Assembly: GCA_045541375.1 (NCBI GenBank)
Contig: JAZQJB010000023.1
Coordinates: 1-51,842 of the forward strand
Source: CAG-390 sp045541375
Lineage (GTDB): Bacteria; Bacillota; Clostridia; Oscillospirales; CAG-272
DNA: 51,842 nt
Reading direction: 5' to 3'
Shown in pieces: positions 43,999 to 51,770 of the stretch (positions are counted from its first letter, which is position 1; every line of letters starts with the position of its first letter). The position numbers and the translations under genes are program-made. The notes beneath the pieces were generated by a model. The model worked only from the letters and a program-made list of their open reading frames with translations, did not search any database and was not told the origin of the DNA.

Positions 43999-44549
43999 AG
44001 ATCAAATCCCTCCTTGTGTAGATGTTCCTTGAGTTTTTGCCGAGTGCGGAAAAGGAGCATTGTGACCGCGCTTTCCTTGAGCCCGCGCGCCGCCGCGATC
44101 TCGCGCACCGAGCAGGTGTAAAAGTATCGTTGCATAAATATGACGCGCGTTTTCTCATCAAGCGAGGCAAGGAACGAATTCAGCGCCTCGCGCAGAGCAA
44201 AGCTTTCGCCGAGCTCCTCACCCGAGTTGTCCGACAGACATTCGGAAAGCTCCTCAAGCACAAGCCAAGCCTCGCCGCCGCGCTTTTGCGCGCCCCTTTC
44301 ATCGAGCCTGTTCAGCGCAATATTTCTCGCCAAAGCGCCGACATAAGGCTTCAACGGATCGGGCTTCTTCGGCGGAATGCTGTTCCAAAGCTTCACGTAT
44401 GTATCGTTCTCGACCTCTTCCGCGTCCTGCTCGTTCCCAAGCACACGCATAGCGATATATCGGCAATACCTGCCGTACTTCTTTGCCGCCTCCGCAATAG
44501 CCGTCTCCGCGCGCGCCAGAAACAATTCAACAATGCTTTTATCGTCCAT
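43995..44549 (-). CDS. ECF sigma factor, cassette 2
   Basis: A 184-residue sigma factor starting MDDKSIVELFLARAE. Region 2 contains QDAEEVENDTYVKLWNSIPP. Region 4 contains RGLKESAVTMLLFRTRQKLK. A GGAG-type RBS lies 8 bases before the ATG. Immediately followed, with 4-base overlap, by the beta-propeller gene. Confidence 0.87.
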   Translation of the reverse strand: MDDKSIVELFLARAETAIAEAAKKYGRYCRYIAMRVLGNEQDAEEVENDTYVKLWNSIPPKKPDPLKPYVGALARNIALNRLDERGAQKRGGEAWLVLEELSECLSDNSGEELGESFALREALNSFLASLDEKTRVIFMQRYFYTCSVREIAAARGLKESAVTMLLFRTRQKLKEHLHKEGFDL

Positions 44550-44583
44550 AACCTCTCTCCTTTCTACCGTCTAAAAGGCCTTT

Positions 44584-44618
44584 CACCCTAATAAACAGAA
44601 AATTTCACTCAAGTAACA
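44584..44618 (-). promoter_or_regulatory. ECF-type promoter, cassette 2
   Basis: On the minus strand TGTTA (plus 44614-44618), 24 bases, AGGGTG (plus 44584-44589), with TGTTTATT before the second block. Confidence 0.65.
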
Positions 44619-44673
44619 CGGGGATGATAATATTTTAGCATATTTTTTTGAAAATTGCAATATAAACGTAAAA

Positions 44674-44703
44674 CCCGCACGGCAAAGCCGTGCGGGCGTT
44701 TTT
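44674..44703 (-). terminator. Terminator of cassette 3
   Basis: CCCGCACGGC (44674-44683), AAA, GCCGTGCGGG (44687-44696); on the minus strand it is followed by TTTTA. It ends the operon whose stop codon is at 44705. Confidence 0.85.
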
Positions 44704-44704
44704 A

Positions 44705-46621
44705 TTAAGGCATATTGATTGCCTTGTATTTATCAAATACGAAGATATAGAAGCAATCGTCGATCAAAGTTGCTCGTGCGGTCTCCGGATATCGAATATC
44801 TCCCATTTTCTCTGCTATGACCTCGGTTATCTGTTTGCCATCAAAATGCAGAAGAATATAGGTGCTATTCTTGTTTTGCCTGAGGATAAGTCCGACAAGT
44901 CCGCGCTCTCTGTCAATATAATACGCCTTATAATCTTCAGCATATCCGACATCCTCTTTAATATAGGAACAGACCGACTCGACTTTGCCTTCGCCTTCTT
45001 TATATATATCGATCTTGAAGGTATTACGGCTGTCTCCGTAACCGATTCCGAGAAGCAATTTTTCCCCAAAATCAACAAGCGACGTTGAATAACCATCTAT
45101 CGTTCCGGTATCGGTATAGGTGATATTATTCAGATTGGAAAGATCAAAGAAATATACCGGGTCAACAAGAGTCTCTACCTCCGCGGTACAGATATATGCC
45201 ATATCGCCGTCATAACGCGCAGACTTAACTTCTTCACCCCAAGGGGCGAAATCCCTTACTTCGGCAACTGTCTCCCAAGAATTTGTATCGATGCAGTGAA
45301 GAGAGGCATTAGTTCCCGGTGAGATCCAATTAAAGTTTTCTCCGACGTCTACCCACCCGATTTTTTGATCTATCCATACGTCACCGCTCCATACAATCAA
45401 ATCTGTTGTTGCGGCAATTCGGAGAATTCCGTTGTATTCATCAATGCTGTATTGCCCTTCGACGCTTCCTTCAAGCGTAAATCCGGTCCTGTACTCCATA
45501 TTTCTTTTTTCAATCGAAATTACACTGAAATCAGAAAACCGATTGCGTCCGACGTGATTTACCGAATTTTCCTCATATTCATAATACTTTTGATAATTAT
45601 CGACAAGTATGATCTTGTCCTCGGAAACAAAGACTTCATTTACTGGATGAAAAATAGCTTTGACGTCTTCTATTTTTAGCGAATCTTCATCAACGCGCAC
45701 AATAACGGTATACATATCCTCAGAAGCTCCGTCGGTTAATACGATATCTTCCATATCAATGCTTCTGAAACCGCCGCCGACATCTATCTGCGGAATAAAC
45801 TTTTTTTCATCCGAAAAATCTTTGTTGTAGCTGTTTACTCCGAATTCATAAAACCAATAGATCTTTCCGTCTACCGACCTTGAAGTAATATACTCTCCGG
45901 CGGCAACTATAGTTTTTTTCAGTTTGATCTTCCTCGGGTTTGATACGTCAAATGAAGCAAGAACGGTTTTTCTGTTATACGACAATCCGCCGTAACTGTC
46001 CCTGAAGTCATAGAACTGTCCTACTACCGTCAAGGTGTCGCAGTCTTTTGACAGATAGATCTCTCTCGGAGTAAAATCCCTGCCGTTCAAAGTATTCTCA
46101 TCGATCTTGTATTGTCCGGCGAGAGTTGTCTTTTCACCTTTGATCTTATAAGAATTGATCGTTTTGTTTATTACGTCAACGTAAAAAATATGTGTTTTTG
46201 AGCGTTTGAAAAGATCGCCCTCGATTACTCCTTCAACTTGATTGTCCGTCACCTCAATATAACTGCTCGTCTTTCCGGTACCGTTCAGATCAGACATTAT
46301 ATTACCCGGCACGGATGAATAATCGCTGTAACTCAATATATTGTTGTTATATATTGCGTATATTGCCTTGATATATTTGCTGTCTGCAAATTCCAGAAGC
46401 TCTTCGGGAAGTTCAGCCGTGAACGGATCTTCGCGGTTAAAATACGGCACAGCGACAATGGCAAGCGCCAAAAGCAATGCGATTGAAGCACACGCTGCAG
46501 TTATGGTAAATCTGCGCCGTATCTTCGTTTTTTTGGAAACTATCGGCAAAAGTGGGTCTGCTTCGGCGATCAGATCGGGCGAGATGTTGCCTATTTCTTC
46601 GTAAATATCGTTCTTTTTCAT
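44705..46621 (-). CDS. Membrane-anchored beta-propeller protein, probable anti-sigma factor, cassette 3
   Basis: A 638-residue protein. N-terminal motif KKNDIYEEIGNISPDLIAEADP, membrane helix about 38-60, then the PF09826-type propeller: EVTDNQVEGVIEGDLFKRS and DPVYFFDLSNLNNITYTDTG. It is the most diverged of the three, with less similarity just after the helix. Overlaps its sigma gene as ATGA. Codon use is a little more AT-rich than cassettes 1 and 2. Confidence 0.75.
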   Translation of the reverse strand: MKKNDIYEEIGNISPDLIAEADPLLPIVSKKTKIRRRFTITAACASIALLLALAIVAVPYFNREDPFTAELPEELLEFADSKYIKAIYAIYNNNILSYSDYSSVPGNIMSDLNGTGKTSSYIEVTDNQVEGVIEGDLFKRSKTHIFYVDVINKTINSYKIKGEKTTLAGQYKIDENTLNGRDFTPREIYLSKDCDTLTVVGQFYDFRDSYGGLSYNRKTVLASFDVSNPRKIKLKKTIVAAGEYITSRSVDGKIYWFYEFGVNSYNKDFSDEKKFIPQIDVGGGFRSIDMEDIVLTDGASEDMYTVIVRVDEDSLKIEDVKAIFHPVNEVFVSEDKIILVDNYQKYYEYEENSVNHVGRNRFSDFSVISIEKRNMEYRTGFTLEGSVEGQYSIDEYNGILRIAATTDLIVWSGDVWIDQKIGWVDVGENFNWISPGTNASLHCIDTNSWETVAEVRDFAPWGEEVKSARYDGDMAYICTAEVETLVDPVYFFDLSNLNNITYTDTGTIDGYSTSLVDFGEKLLLGIGYGDSRNTFKIDIYKEGEGKVESVCSYIKEDVGYAEDYKAYYIDRERGLVGLILRQNKNSTYILLHFDGKQITEVIAEKMGDIRYPETARATLIDDCFYIFVFDKYKAINMP

Positions 46622-47169
46622 AAGTTGATCCCCTCCTTTGTAAGTTTGTCTTTGAGTTTTGAGCGGGTGCGGAAAAGGAGCATCGTTACCGCGCTTTCCT
46701 TCATTTTGTGCCTCTCTGCTATGTCGCGGATGGGACAGTTGTAGAAATATCTTTGAAGAAAAATGATGCGGTCGCGCCGGTCAAGCGAGCGCAAAAAGCT
46801 CTCGATTGCTTCTCTCAGGGCAAATCTGTCCGCAAGATCGTGTGAGGACGGATCGGGCAGGCACTCGCCAAGCTCATCGAGTGCAAGCTCAGGCTCACCG
46901 CGCTTTTGGGTGTTTTTCTGCTTATATCTGTTGCAGGCAAGATTTCGACAAAGCGCGGCAAGATAACCCTTGAGCGAGCAGGGGTTTTCGGGCGGTATCG
47001 AATTCCACGCGCGGAGATATGTATCGTTTTCGATCTCCTCGCAGTCGCTGTCATTGCCGAGGATGGAAAAAGCGATATACCGCAAATATTTGCCGTATTT
47101 TCTCTCGGATTCCGCAATCGCCGTCTCCGAGCGTTCAAAAAACAGCTCAATTATTCTCTTGTCTTCCAT
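46618..47169 (-). CDS. ECF sigma factor, cassette 3
   Basis: A 183-residue sigma factor starting MEDKRIIELFFERSETAI. Region 2: SDCEEIENDTYLRAWNSIPP. Region 4: HKMKESAVTMLLFRTRSKLK. The ATG at 47169 has AAAGGAG about 8 bases upstream; the GTG three codons earlier is too close to it. It is closest in sequence to the cassette 1 sigma factor. Confidence 0.87.
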   Translation of the reverse strand: MEDKRIIELFFERSETAIAESERKYGKYLRYIAFSILGNDSDCEEIENDTYLRAWNSIPPENPCSLKGYLAALCRNLACNRYKQKNTQKRGEPELALDELGECLPDPSSHDLADRFALREAIESFLRSLDRRDRIIFLQRYFYNCPIRDIAERHKMKESAVTMLLFRTRSKLKDKLTKEGINL

Positions 47170-47195
47170 ATCGCGCACTCCTTTTGAAGGTCCTT

Positions 47196-47230
47196 CACCC
47201 TACAAGACAACTTTCGGCATTGGGATAACA
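47196..47230 (-). promoter_or_regulatory. ECF-type promoter, cassette 3
   Basis: On the minus strand TGTTATCCC (TGTTA at plus 47226-47230), 24 bases, AGGGTG (plus 47196-47201), preceded by TGTCTTGT. Confidence 0.65.
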
Positions 47231-47269
47231 CTTATTTTTTATATTTTATCATATTTTTTTGAAAAAAGC

Positions 47270-47362
47270 AATATCTCGCTGCGCTCGAATGGTAGTCGGC
47301 TTCGCGAAATGATAATTTGCCTGCGGCAAAATAAAGGTGAATTTCCGCCAAGGCGGAAATTT
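47270..47362. repeat. Mini-hairpin array C, related to array B
   Basis: It starts with the same CAATATCTCGCT as array B, then has CGAATGGTAGT and AATGATAA linkers. Units TTTGCC-TGC-GGCAAA (47316) and AATTTCCGCC-AA-GGCGGAAATT (47340) are perfect. Earlier units are imperfect (CGGCTTCGCG). The array lies between divergent transcription units. Confidence 0.75.
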
Positions 47363-47375
47363 TCCTTATAAAATA

Positions 47376-47404
47376 TTGACTATTCCCCAATTTCGTGATA
47401 TACT
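47376..47404 (+). promoter_or_regulatory. Sigma-A promoter of the oxidoreductase/hydrolase pair
   Basis: TTGACT (47376-47381), 17 bases, TATACT (47399-47404), 37 bases before the ATG. Confidence 0.8.
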
Positions 47405-47440
47405 TAATGCAATATCATTATTAATTCGGAGGAATAATCT

Positions 47441-48469
47441 ATGATCCGTGCTGCTATGATCGGCTTTGGCGGTATCGCCCAGTCGCATAAAAACTCATAC
47501 CTTTCTCTTGAAAAACGCGGGATTCCCGTAAAACTCGTCGCTATCTGCGACATCGACCCGAAGGCGTTTGAGCGCCGTATGAAGATCAACATCGACACGG
47601 GCGAGTCGACCCTTGGCGGCGATTTCCACACCTACACCGACCTTGAGGAGATGCTCGCAAACGAGCAGATCGATCTTATCGACATCTGTCTGCCCACGCC
47701 TCTCCATTCGGAATACGCTATCAAGATGCTCGAGCGCGGCTATCACGTTCAGAGCGAAAAGCCCATGTCACTCACCGAGGACGAATGCCGCAAAATGATC
47801 GAGGCGCGCGACCGCTCGGGCAAGCAGCTCATGATCGGTCAGTGCCTGCGCTTCTACCGTCAGTACGAATTCCTCAAGGCGTGCATCGAGGACGGCAGAT
47901 ACGGCAAGCCCACCGCCGCTCACTTCGACCGTCTCAGCGGACCTCCCAGATGGGGCTGGAACAACTGGTACATGAAGCCCGAGCTTTCGGGCGGCGTAAT
48001 TTACGACCTCCACATTCACGATTGCGATATGATCCGTTGGCTCTTTGGCGAGCCAAAGGCATTTTCCGCGGTTGCGGCTGCTACTTTTGTCAAGCACGAC
48101 ACCGTTTTCGTTCAGTATTACTACGACAACCTCCCCGTCAGCGCGGTTGCGGAATGGTCGCTCAAGGGCACGGGATTCCGCGCAGGATACCGCGTTGGTT
48201 TTGAAAAGGCTTCCGTCATTTTCGACGCAGACGGCGTGACCGTTTACTCGAAGGAAGACGGCGCGGCTGAAAAGATTGAGATGGCCCCCTACGGCGGCAT
48301 CGAAGCCGAGATCGAATATTTCGTTGATTGCATTGAAAAGGGCATCGCTCCCGAGAAGAATATGCCCGAGTCCTCGGCGCGCACGGTTGCGATCGCGAAC
48401 AAGCTTCTCTGGTCCGCCGATCACTGCGGCGAGCGCATGGAATTCGACCCGCCCGTTTACGACAACTGA
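47441..48469 (+). CDS. Gfo/Idh/MocA family oxidoreductase
   Basis: A 342-residue NAD(P)-dependent oxidoreductase. The Rossmann start is AAMIGFGGIAQSH, the catalytic-site motif is SEKPMSLTEDE, and the substrate-side segment is GGVIYDLHIHDCDMIRWLFG with its His/Asp. Family members act on sugars, inositols or related polyols. GGAGG precedes the ATG. It is followed after 31 bases by a nitrilase-GDPD protein, so the pair may break down a phosphodiester- or amide-bearing sugar/polyol compound (inference). Confidence 0.88.
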   Translation: MIRAAMIGFGGIAQSHKNSYLSLEKRGIPVKLVAICDIDPKAFERRMKINIDTGESTLGGDFHTYTDLEEMLANEQIDLIDICLPTPLHSEYAIKMLERGYHVQSEKPMSLTEDECRKMIEARDRSGKQLMIGQCLRFYRQYEFLKACIEDGRYGKPTAAHFDRLSGPPRWGWNNWYMKPELSGGVIYDLHIHDCDMIRWLFGEPKAFSAVAAATFVKHDTVFVQYYYDNLPVSAVAEWSLKGTGFRAGYRVGFEKASVIFDADGVTVYSKEDGAAEKIEMAPYGGIEAEIEYFVDCIEKGIAPEKNMPESSARTVAIANKLLWSADHCGERMEFDPPVYDN

Positions 48470-48500
48470 TCCATTTCGGCTTCAAAGGGGAAGACAGCAA

Positions 48501-50129
48501 ATGAAAGTCTGTGTAATTCAACCTCATTATTCCTTTGATGAGCGCGACGTCGGCAAGTGTTTTGAAGATCTGCTTTCGTTGCTTGACGAGTGCGATGAAA
48601 GTATGGATCTCATCGTATTGCCCGAATACAGCGACGCTCCTGCGGACGTTAAGGGGAAGGGTGGCTTTTACGATGCGGTAAAGAAATACAATCCCGTCCT
48701 TATGCAAAAGGCTTGCGAGACCGCCAAAAGGTGCAATTCTTTGGTGTTTGTCAACTGTGGATTTGAAACCGAAAACGGCATCCGCAACACCACTCACGCG
48801 ATCGACCGAAACGGCAATATTGTCGGCAGGTATTTCAAAGCTCATCCCGCGCCCAGCGAGGTCAAAACCGATTCCGAGGGCGGGCACGAGCTTGACGTGG
48901 CTTACAGCTATGAGATCTCCGAACCCTACGTTTTAGAGCTCGAAGGGCTCAAATTCGCATTTCTTACCTGCTATGATTTCTATTTCTACGAGTACTTTTC
49001 AAAGATAGCCCGCGAAAACGTTGATATCATCATCGGTTGCTCTCTGCAGCGCACGGACACTCACGATGCCCTTTCCATCATCAACAAGTTCCTTTGCTAC
49101 AACACCAATGCGCACCTGATCCGCGCATCGGTTTCGCTTGGTGACGACTCCGCGCTTTGCGGTTGCAGTATGGTCGTGTCTCCGAGGGGCGAAATGCTTT
49201 TGAATATGGAAAGCAAAGTCGGGCTCGGGATCTGCGAAATAGACGCAAAGAACAAATACTACAAGCCCGCGGGGCATATGGGCAGTCCGAAAGCGCATTA
49301 TGAGTACATCGAGGAAGGTCGCCGCCCCTGGCTTTACCGTAACGGCGGCGCGGCGATCGTGCCTTTTGACGGTATTATGAAATATCCCCGCCTTTGCGCT
49401 CACCGAGGATTTAACACCATAGCGCCCGAAAACAGTATGCCCGCCTTCGGTGCGGCAATAGCTCTCGGCGCCGAGGAGATCGAATTTGATCTATGGTCAA
49501 CCAAGGACGGCGTTCTGGTCTCCTGCCACGACAGCACTCTTGACAGGGTGAGCAACGGAAGCGGAAAGATTTTCGAGCACACTTACGCCGAGCTTCTTGA
49601 GTTGGATTTCGGAGTCAAGCACGGCGAGAAGTTCAAGGGCTTGAAGATCCCCACTTTCGAGGAGATCCTTCAGAAGTTCGCGGGTCAAGTGATCATGAAC
49701 ATTCACGTCAAGATCTGGGACAAGAATTTTGACGATCCCATGATCGAGCAGATCGTCGCTCTCATTCGCAAATACGACTGTGAAAAGCACATTTACTTTA
49801 TGACGACCAACGACAACATCATCCGCCGCGTGATGGAATATGCGCCCGATCTGAAGGTTTGCGTCGGTTGGAACGGCAACAAGGAGCCTATGTCGATCGT
49901 CGATCGCGCCATCGAGCTCGGTGCATACAAAGTTCAGCTTTTCAAGCCTTATTTCAATCAGGAAAGCATTGACAAAGCGCACGCGCACGGAATTCTCTGC
50001 AACGTCTTCTGGGCAGACGACCCCGAGGAAGCAAAGCAATATTTCCGAATGGGCATAGATACCGTTCTGACCAACGATTATCTGCCCGTCTATAACGCGG
50101 TTAAAGACGAATTTTTCCGCGATAAGTGA
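48501..50129 (+). CDS. Fusion of a nitrilase-type amidohydrolase and a glycerophosphodiester phosphodiesterase
   Basis: A 542-residue cytosolic protein. Residues 1-270 form a carbon-nitrogen hydrolase with the Glu42-Lys113-Cys157 triad (LPEY, FKAHP, LTCYDF). Residues 296-535 form a GDPD domain with His301-Arg302, Glu310, Glu328, Asp330 and His343 (CAHRGFNTIAPENS; EIEFDLWSTKDG; SCHDSTLDR). Both sets of key residues are intact. The ATG at 48501 has an AGGGGAAG-type RBS; the frame stays open upstream into the preceding gene, without an RBS. The combination suggests one substrate with amide and phosphodiester bonds; none is proven. Confidence 0.85.
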   Translation: MKVCVIQPHYSFDERDVGKCFEDLLSLLDECDESMDLIVLPEYSDAPADVKGKGGFYDAVKKYNPVLMQKACETAKRCNSLVFVNCGFETENGIRNTTHAIDRNGNIVGRYFKAHPAPSEVKTDSEGGHELDVAYSYEISEPYVLELEGLKFAFLTCYDFYFYEYFSKIARENVDIIIGCSLQRTDTHDALSIINKFLCYNTNAHLIRASVSLGDDSALCGCSMVVSPRGEMLLNMESKVGLGICEIDAKNKYYKPAGHMGSPKAHYEYIEEGRRPWLYRNGGAAIVPFDGIMKYPRLCAHRGFNTIAPENSMPAFGAAIALGAEEIEFDLWSTKDGVLVSCHDSTLDRVSNGSGKIFEHTYAELLELDFGVKHGEKFKGLKIPTFEEILQKFAGQVIMNIHVKIWDKNFDDPMIEQIVALIRKYDCEKHIYFMTTNDNIIRRVMEYAPDLKVCVGWNGNKEPMSIVDRAIELGAYKVQLFKPYFNQESIDKAHAHGILCNVFWADDPEEAKQYFRMGIDTVLTNDYLPVYNAVKDEFFRDK

Positions 50130-50145
50130 GCATAATTGATCCTTA

Positions 50146-50178
50146 AAGCCCTCCCGCTTGCGGGAGGGCTTATTCATT
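50146..50178 (+). terminator. Terminator with the AAGCCCTCCCGC repeat
   Basis: AAGCCCTCCCGC (50146-50157), TT, GCGGGAGGGCTT (50160-50171), then TATTCATTTTTT. It is a variant of the dispersed repeat. The gene-free stretch 50179-50389 holds a possible TATAAT at 50302-50307 with a poor -35 box and otherwise nothing I can identify. Confidence 0.75.
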
Positions 50179-50389
50179 TTTTCGACTAATATCGATCATT
50201 TGAGTATCATACAGCACCAATTGATATAATTGTGCACCTTTCACAAAAACATTCATCATAATTTGTTGAACTTTGCTCTTTATATTCACTCCGTTTTATG
50301 ATATAATTAAAGTAGCAAATCTTATTTCCGTAACCCAACATCCAATTATATAATTGGATAATCAGACTTACATTTTATAGGTGATCGAT

Positions 50390-51178
50390 ATGCAGAAAAA
50401 GAACGACCGTTTGATCTCAAAAAAACTCTTGCTGATATTGTCCATATCAATCCTTCTCGTGCTTTTGGCGCTTTTCATTTCGCCTTTGCTGAAGATGTTT
50501 ATCGGCGACATATACGGATTCTTTGATTTTTTGGCTAACAGCCCCGAATTATGGCGCGCATTCGGAATTCTCGCCTTGTTGTTAGTTTCAATTCTGCTTT
50601 TGTTCGGCATCGTCTTGCCGATTGCTTTATTTGCACTAAAAGTTGTATCGGCTTATATTTCGCTATACAGCATCTGTTTGTTTTCAGATCATAGGATCAA
50701 ATTCAACAGCATCAGGCGATCAAGCGCGGACGGAGAGATCACCATCAAGACCCATGACGGCACCATGTGCTTGCATTTCATCAACGTGATCTTCAAATTC
50801 CGCCGCGCAATTACGATCCCCAATTCGCAGGAATACGTTATTACTCCATTAGTGCCCAAGAAAATATCCAAGCAAGGACAGGGCATCGGCGGTGCAAATA
50901 TGAGCAGCGGAAACGGCAATCGCAATGCTCTCATCCGATCGACCCAGTATGCACTGAACAAGAACCACGATAAAACAAAAAGTCTGCCGGAAATTGAATA
51001 CGGTGACAAAAGAAAGCACATTTTGCTGATACCCAATATACCTTCGGAAGCAAATTGTGTGGTCAATAATGTCGTTGTGCCACTGTCAAACGGTCAGACG
51101 ATCGGTGATTTTACTTACTATTCTTTAAGTCATTTAAAAAAAGGCTTGAAAGGCAAACTTCACACATCGATATTTTAA
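50390..51178 (+). CDS. Uncharacterised membrane protein with a basic extracytoplasmic or cytosolic domain
   Basis: A 262-residue protein, not recognised. Two or three hydrophobic segments (about 13-33, 51-75 and 78-102) lie in the first 100 residues, followed by a soluble region of about 160 residues. The region contains a Gly/Asn/Ser/Gln-rich stretch (KQGQGIGGANMSSGNGNRN) and then basic segments. I start it at 50390, with AGGTGAT six bases upstream; a GTG three codons earlier is possible. It is followed after 16 bases by another membrane protein, likely one operon. Confidence 0.6.
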   Translation: MQKKNDRLISKKLLLILSISILLVLLALFISPLLKMFIGDIYGFFDFLANSPELWRAFGILALLLVSILLLFGIVLPIALFALKVVSAYISLYSICLFSDHRIKFNSIRRSSADGEITIKTHDGTMCLHFINVIFKFRRAITIPNSQEYVITPLVPKKISKQGQGIGGANMSSGNGNRNALIRSTQYALNKNHDKTKSLPEIEYGDKRKHILLIPNIPSEANCVVNNVVVPLSNGQTIGDFTYYSLSHLKKGLKGKLHTSIF

Positions 51179-51194
51179 TAACGGAGGAAAAGCT

Positions 51195-51662
51195 ATGAAT
51201 TCGAAACTCAAGCAGCACTTATTTGTCTTATTGGCGTACATAATGGCGATAGTTGCATCATTTTTGTTAGGTAACTTTCTCTTGTTGCCGATATGCAATT
51301 CAATCGCAGGCTCGGAAAAAGCCGGTTTGGCGGCAACACAAACAATTATGCGATTACTGTGGCCGACAATCGCATTTATTATCATCTTCTTCTACAAGAA
51401 GAACGGCAGCGAAGAAAAGATCACGTTCGTTGCCAAGTTAAGAGAAGAACCCTACGACGCGAAAAATGACTTTAAGAATTTAATGAAATCCAAAGATTTT
51501 TGGGCTGAACTGATCTTTGTTTCGGTCATAACCGTAGTATATTGGCTGTTTAACTATGTGTTCCCTTGGATATTCCTTAACATTCCTCTGTATTTCGTTT
51601 TCAATCTTGCGGTAAACCTCTATCTTCATTGGTCGTGGGCAAAAAATTCGCACGTTCATTAA
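51195..51662 (+). CDS. Uncharacterised small membrane protein
   Basis: A 155-residue protein with four or five hydrophobic segments (about 9-30, 45-70, 100-122 and 125-145) and a Lys/Glu-rich middle (KKNGSEEKITFVAKLREE). GGAGG is seen 8 bases before the ATG. No family recognised. Second gene of the pair starting at 50390. Confidence 0.6.
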   Translation: MNSKLKQHLFVLLAYIMAIVASFLLGNFLLLPICNSIAGSEKAGLAATQTIMRLLWPTIAFIIIFFYKKNGSEEKITFVAKLREEPYDAKNDFKNLMKSKDFWAELIFVSVITVVYWLFNYVFPWIFLNIPLYFVFNLAVNLYLHWSWAKNSHVH

Positions 51663-51668
51663 CCACAA

Positions 51669-51701
51669 AGCCCTCCCGCTTGCGGGAGGGTTGGGAGGGT
51701 A
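51669..51701. repeat. Dispersed AGCCCTCCCGC hairpin repeat, copy 2
   Basis: AGCCCTCCCGC, TT, GCGGGAGGG, TTGGGAGGGTA: the same 33 bases as at 12026-12058. It lies directly behind the last gene and may act as its terminator, although the T-run is missing. Confidence 0.8.
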
Positions 51702-51770
51702 GTCAGCGCTTCGCAAAATTCCTTCGCCGAACAACATCAAAAGCGTAATATAATAAATTCGAGAAAATCC

